Part shown: positions 60,896-64,000 of the stretch, one piece after another
How positions within the stretch are numbered: the stretch's first letter is position 1
Layout of the letters: each line of letters opens with the position of its first letter
Source: Bradyrhizobium liaoningense
Lineage (GTDB): Bacteria; Pseudomonadota; Alphaproteobacteria; Rhizobiales; Xanthobacteraceae
NCBI RefSeq assembly: GCF_018130955.1
Contig: NZ_JAFCJM010000020.1
Coordinates: forward strand, 1 to 64,000
DNA: 64,000 nucleotides
Reading direction: 5' to 3'
The notes under the pieces: model-generated
The model's input: only the letters and a program-made list of their open reading frames with translations
Database searches by the model: none
Told to the model about the DNA's origin: nothing
Made by a program: the position numbers and the translations under genes

Positions 60896-60920
60896 TCCGT
60901 TCCGATGTCATCGGAACGGA
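60896..60920. repeat. palindrome shared with dispersed repeat copy C
   Basis: TCCGTTCCGAT-GTC-ATCGGAACGGA, an 11-bp perfect stem with 3-nt loop. The same palindrome (13 bp) is at 62504-62532 in front of repeat copy C. Here it lies between convergent genes and may act as a terminator. Confidence 0.75.
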
Positions 60921-60927
60921 AAATGCC

Positions 60928-61170
60928 TCAGTGTTGCTGCTGGTCGCCGGCCTGTGCGGGCGGCCGATGCGGCGTCTGCGTTTGGCTGTTGCGCTCGCCG
61001 GTCTCCTTGCATGGGAGCTGGATCCACGACCCGTCGTCCGCCTGCTGATAGGCGCTGCAAGCTGTCGATTTATCCTCGCCTTTCTGGATCTCGGAGTTCT
61101 TCGCAAGCACCGGTGTGGTGAGGGCCGCGAGCGCCATGAACGCGGCGGTGGCGGTTGAGGCAATCCGCAT
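60928..61170 (-). CDS. exported small hypothetical protein (80 aa)
   Basis: Leader MRIASTATAAFMALAALTTPVLAK, then a short mature part (about 56 residues) with two Cys (STACSAY and QLPCKE) that can form a disulfide, and a Gln/His-rich tail. GGAGAA ribosome-binding site before 61170. No family recognised. Confidence 0.7.
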   Translation of the reverse strand: MRIASTATAAFMALAALTTPVLAKNSEIQKGEDKSTACSAYQQADDGSWIQLPCKETGERNSQTQTPHRPPAQAGDQQQH

Positions 61171-61283
61171 GGACGTTCTCCGTCTGGAAGCTGCATCCAT
61201 GCTTGTGAGGATTGTGACGATTATTGGCCGCGCGGCGGGTTCCATCGCCGCGTGCTTAACTCGGCGAAAACGAAGGCGAGGTT

Positions 61284-62411
61284 TCACTGCCCGGCGGGCT
61301 CGATCGCGATGCCGTTGCGGCGGGCGCAGGCGCGCAGCCAGCCGATCACGCCGCCATGGACCGAGAATTCGTACTTGTCCTCGACCTTGCTTGCCCTGAG
61401 CTCGAAAACGGAGCGCTTCTCGATCGCGGCCAGGAGCGCGTTGCCGTGCTGCGGAAACAGGCCGATCTCGTCGTGACCCTGCATCTGCGCGGTGACGGCC
61501 GGAAACGGCTCGCCGCCGACTTTCAGCGTCGCCTCAAGGGGCGCGCCTTCCGGCAGATCGAGCTTGGAATCCTTCACCATCATCGAAAAACCCTTCAGCC
61601 GGCTTGCCATCAGGAAGGTGCCGAACCGGCGCGGAGGGGCGTCGCCTGGGATCACGTAATGACGGCGGATGAAGCAGACGATGATGGTGCCGTCGCGGTT
61701 GCGCAGCTCCGAGGCATCCCAGCCCTCGATCTTCTGCTTGTCCTCGATGCCTGGCGGGCCGGCCGGTGTCGGCTGCATGACCGCGATCTTCGGCGAGCGC
61801 GGGCGCGGCGTGGGCATGTCTGGCGCATTGGGATCGGTCGGCCTGTCGATCGCGATGTCAAAGGTCTTGCCGCATTGCTTGAGCCAGCCAAGCGCGTCCT
61901 GCGGAAGGTTGACGGTGATGGCGCCGGAATCGACGCCGGCGCCATCCGACCGCAGCGTGACAGATTGGGCCTTGCCGAGTGCTGCGAGCGCGCCATCGGC
62001 ATCGCCGGGGTGCAGCGCCAGCGCCGTGCCGACGGTGAACCCCACGGCGGGAAAGGTCCGGCCGTCGATGATGACCTCGCCCTGGTCGTCCAGCACCTGT
62101 TCGCTCGGAAGGCGATCGTCCATCATCGTGAAGACGAGGCCGGAGCCGCGGCTGATGTTCAGTGCAAAGCGGGTCTCGACCTTGCCGCTTCCGTTCGCGC
62201 GCGGCCTGAGGGCGACCAGCACGCATTGGCGGACCTGGCCGTCGGGACCGGTCTGGGGCAGGGCGCTCCAGGCACCTTGGGGAAAGCGGACCTGCTGGCC
62301 TGCGACGGGCTTGTCGGCCGGTCCCGCCAGGGCGACCGGCGGCACAGCCGCAGCGAGCAGCGTTACCAGCGCGGCCGCGGCTTTCCCAAAATGTCCAGAG
62401 CTTGCCGGCAT
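61284..62411 (-). CDS. exported hypothetical protein with duplicated domain (375 aa)
   Basis: Signal peptide (about residues 1-29). Two similar halves: residues about 40-195 (QCVLVALRPRANGSGKVETR, FPAVGFTVG, DALGWLKQCGKTFDIAID) and 225-375 (FIRRHYVIPGDAPPRRFGTF, FPAVTAQMQG, GVIGWLRACARRNGIAIE). Each half ends in a GW(L)x(Q/A)C helix and strand. A Pro-rich linker joins them. Resembles in outline IalB-type invasion-associated proteins, but the match is too weak to call. Periplasmic. Confidence 0.75.
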   Translation of the reverse strand: MPASSGHFGKAAAALVTLLAAAVPPVALAGPADKPVAGQQVRFPQGAWSALPQTGPDGQVRQCVLVALRPRANGSGKVETRFALNISRGSGLVFTMMDDRLPSEQVLDDQGEVIIDGRTFPAVGFTVGTALALHPGDADGALAALGKAQSVTLRSDGAGVDSGAITVNLPQDALGWLKQCGKTFDIAIDRPTDPNAPDMPTPRPRSPKIAVMQPTPAGPPGIEDKQKIEGWDASELRNRDGTIIVCFIRRHYVIPGDAPPRRFGTFLMASRLKGFSMMVKDSKLDLPEGAPLEATLKVGGEPFPAVTAQMQGHDEIGLFPQHGNALLAAIEKRSVFELRASKVEDKYEFSVHGGVIGWLRACARRNGIAIEPAGQ

Positions 62412-62503
62412 GGGCCCCTCGCGCGATGTCCTCTGCGGATTGGACGCGGAGGGCCGGGCCGAGGTTCACGGACGGCGCACCGTCCGTGGCCCAGAGGTTA
62501 GAA

Positions 62504-62601
62504 CTTCCGTTCCGATAGAATCGGAACGGAAGCTCTGGATTCCTATTTTGACGCGTTTTCTTGACGCGAACCGGTGTCCACTTCGCTGGAAAACGCTCTA
62601 G
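62504..62601. repeat. dispersed repeat, copy C (palindrome plus core)
   Basis: A 13-bp palindrome CTTCCGTTCCGAT-AGA-ATCGGAACGGAAG followed by the core GACGCGTTTTCTTGACGCG AACCGG and ending GAAAACGCTCTAG. It matches copies A (44561) and B (47425). The last bases (62598-62600) are also the stop codon of the gene on the minus strand. Confidence 0.85.
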
Positions 62602-62975
62602 TTGTTGCGAATGAGGCCGGCGAGGACGGCTTTCTGGGTGTCGCACCAGGTCTTCATGCCGAGGCGGCGCTGATCCATGTCGGTGGCCTGGGTCGCGACC
62701 GCGACCTCGGCCATCAGATCGTCGTCCTGCTTCTCGCCCATCTTGCCGCCGGTATGCATGAAGGCGATCGCCTTGCGGACCTTCTCGGTCGTGCCGTCGG
62801 GCAGGTGCATGTCCTGCGCCCGCTGCACCATGCCTTGGTAGACGACATCCGTGCCGGGGCATTCCACCTTGGCTGCAAACGCCTGCAGCACCATCGTCAC
62901 ATAGACTGACCGCGGCTCAGCCTGAGCGGGTGCAGCAAGCAAGAGCAGGCCGGCGATCAACAAACCGTAGCGCAT
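62598..62975 (-). CDS. exported hypothetical protein (125 aa)
   Basis: Leader MRYGLLIAGLLLLAAPAQAE. The mature part is helical with two Cys (VECPGTD and TWCDTQ) and the stretch VYQGMVQRAQDMHLPDGTTE. Its stop codon TAG lies inside dispersed repeat copy C, so the very C-terminus (GLIRNN) may have changed on insertion. No family recognised. Confidence 0.75.
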   Translation of the reverse strand: MRYGLLIAGLLLLAAPAQAEPRSVYVTMVLQAFAAKVECPGTDVVYQGMVQRAQDMHLPDGTTEKVRKAIAFMHTGGKMGEKQDDDLMAEVAVATQATDMDQRRLGMKTWCDTQKAVLAGLIRNN

Positions 62976-63100
62976 TCCAATGTCCTCCCGTTTTTTGGGA
63001 GGCTAGCGTCCGCTGCGCCGCTCTGCAATGGGCCGTGCGCCGGATTGTCGATGGCCGCGCGGCCGCGCTATCGTGAACGCCTTTGGTCCGGGAGTCCGAC

Positions 63101-63886
63101 ATGAGCCTGTTGAGCACGCCGTTCGATCCCGCGCGCGACACGGCAATCGTGACCGGCGCCGGCAACGGCATCGGCCGCGCCATTGCGCTGGCCCTCGTCG
63201 GCGAGGGCGTGCGGACGGTGTTTGCCGACGTCAGCGAGGAGCGGGTGCGTGCCGCGATCAAGGCGGTGGCCCGGCCCGAGCTTGCGCTGCCCTGGGTCGG
63301 CGATCTCTCCAGTCTCGAAGCCTGTGATGCATTGCTTGCGGCCGCGCACGCAGCTTTCGGCGACGTCACGCATTTCGTGCACAGCGCATCGCCGCCGCGA
63401 CGGGAGGCCGATCACGCGCTCGCGGTCGATCGCCGGACGTGGCAGGAGATGCACGCGGTCAACCTCGATGCGGGCTTTCATCTGTCGCGCGAGATCGCGA
63501 AGCGGCTGATCGCGGCGAAAGAGCCCGGCTCGTTCCTGTTCCTCACCTCGCTGCACGCGGGCACGCCGCGCAACCTGCCGCATTATTCGACCGCAAAGGC
63601 GGCGATGGCGATGCTTGTGAAGGAGCTCGCGAAGACGTATGGCCGCTACAACATCCGCGTCAACGCGCTAGTGCCGGGCGCAATCGCGGCGGGCGGCTTC
63701 GTCGCCGATCCATCGCTTGCGCGGCACATTCCGCTCGGCCGTCTCGGCGAGGCCAGCGACCTCGCACCGATGGCGCTCGCCGTGCTCTCGAACCGAGTGT
63801 CGGCCTATATCACCGGCGCAGCCTTCGTCGTCGACGGCGGACTGTCGCTGACGAACTGGTTCGAGCCGCCGGCGCTCGAGGGTTGA
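63101..63886 (+). CDS. SDR family oxidoreductase
   Basis: A 261-residue short-chain dehydrogenase. Seen: IVTGAGNGIGRAIAL (Gly-rich loop), HSASPPRR at the place of NNAG, FLTSLHAGTPRNL (Ser) and YSTAKAAMA (Tyr/Lys). C-terminal GAAFVVDGGLSLTNWF is typical of FabG-like enzymes. GGGAG before ATG 63101. Its stop is immediately next to the stop of the convergent gene beyond. Confidence 0.93.
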   Translation: MSLLSTPFDPARDTAIVTGAGNGIGRAIALALVGEGVRTVFADVSEERVRAAIKAVARPELALPWVGDLSSLEACDALLAAAHAAFGDVTHFVHSASPPRREADHALAVDRRTWQEMHAVNLDAGFHLSREIAKRLIAAKEPGSFLFLTSLHAGTPRNLPHYSTAKAAMAMLVKELAKTYGRYNIRVNALVPGAIAAGGFVADPSLARHIPLGRLGEASDLAPMALAVLSNRVSAYITGAAFVVDGGLSLTNWFEPPALEG

Positions 63887-64000
63887 TTAGCTCGATCGTC
63901 GCCAACTCGGCACGGGATCGAGCGGCGTGCGATAGAGTTCGTTGTGATCGCGGTCGGTGACGCGCACTGCGCAGCCCTTGCTCTGAAGCTCGGGCTTCAC
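63887..64000 (-). CDS. 3' end of an unidentified gene (partial)
   Basis: The minus strand from 64000 is open with no stop to TAA at 63887 (37 codons), reading VKPELQSKGCAVRVTDRDHN and ending PVPSWRRSS. The start is outside the window. Codon use and G/C at third positions look coding. Function unknown. Confidence 0.55.
   Translation of the reverse strand: MKPELQSKGCAVRVTDRDHNELYRTPLDPVPSWRRSS

Noticed and set aside
1-64000. CRISPR arrays, tRNA or rRNA genes, insertion sequences, prophage
   Set aside because: I looked for repeat-spacer series, tRNA-like cloverleaf ends and transposase motifs and saw none; no tool search was possible.

Overview
The window comes from a high-GC alphaproteobacterial chromosome and almost certainly from Bradyrhizobium or a close relative. 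The evidence is a eukaryote-like type II glutamine synthetase (glnII) with a divergent DUF2735/gstI-type gene, a complete minCDE operon behind a CtrA-type TTAA-N7-TTAA box, DUF1127, DUF3551, DUF2336 and DUF982 proteins, and dispersed palindromic repeats of the kind found between Bradyrhizobium genes. No rRNA, tRNA, CRISPR array, IS element or prophage was recognised. The region reads as core and lightly accessory chromosome packed with short operons.

Layout. 0.1-4.3 kb: small housekeeping genes (conserved hypothetical, ABM monooxygenase, DUF2161 nuclease-like, SDR, SGNH hydrolase, tyrosine phosphatase, MliC-like lysozyme inhibitor). 4.4-6.2 kb: the gstI/glnII nitrogen module with a sigma-54 promoter. 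6.3-10.4 kb: two paralogous double-GrlR proteins flanking a ModA-like protein, a Sel1-repeat protein, a C-terminal-haem cytochrome and a 49-residue basic protein. 10.4-12.3 kb: a patch that looks less GC-rich, with two exported proteins and a decayed methyltransferase. 12.3-14.6 kb: a three-gene operon ending in a frameshifted plsY. 14.7-20.7 kb: GST, DUF1127, LysR, DUF1259, M20 amidohydrolase, NlpC/P60-like and GNAT genes. 20.8-24.7 kb: a three-gene Tat/cytochrome-linked molybdenum hydroxylase operon. 24.9-37.2 kb: a secreted hypothetical, ABC-F ATPase, cupins, a winged-helix/TPR regulator, glycerophosphodiesterase, D-aminoacylase-type amidohydrolase coupled to a CobW GTPase, PsiF repeat protein and hydrolases. 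37.4-47.3 kb: a frameshifted nitroreductase, then a signalling block (cytosolic FIST-MCP, HD-GYP, PilZ, DUF2336, AraC, FMN reductase, membrane MCP). 47.6-54.1 kb: TetR/enoyl-CoA hydratase with a clear operator, DUF1810, L,D-transpeptidase-like DUF2778, DUF982, SMI1/KNR4, HerA-like ATPase and DUF6064. 54.2-58.4 kb: PmtA-like methyltransferase, two SDRs, AraC and DUF2147. 58.7-60.9 kb: minCDE and a small protein. 60.9-64 kb: secreted hypotheticals, an SDR and the 3' end of one more gene.

How genes work together. Overlapping ATGA junctions show translational coupling for DUF2161/ABM, cytochrome/2Fe-2S/Mo subunit, DUF2336/PilZ, SDR/AraC, GTG-ORF/DUF1259, the two exported proteins at 10.4-11.7 kb, and minD/minE. 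The most specific regulatory signals are the -24/-12 promoter of glnII, the CtrA box of minC and the palindromic operator between tetR and the enoyl-CoA hydratase gene.

Limits. Functions rest on reading translated motifs by eye. Two otherwise good genes (plsY, nitroreductase) each carry one single-base frameshift, so sequencing error cannot be excluded. Start codons were chosen from ribosome-binding sites and family-like N-termini.
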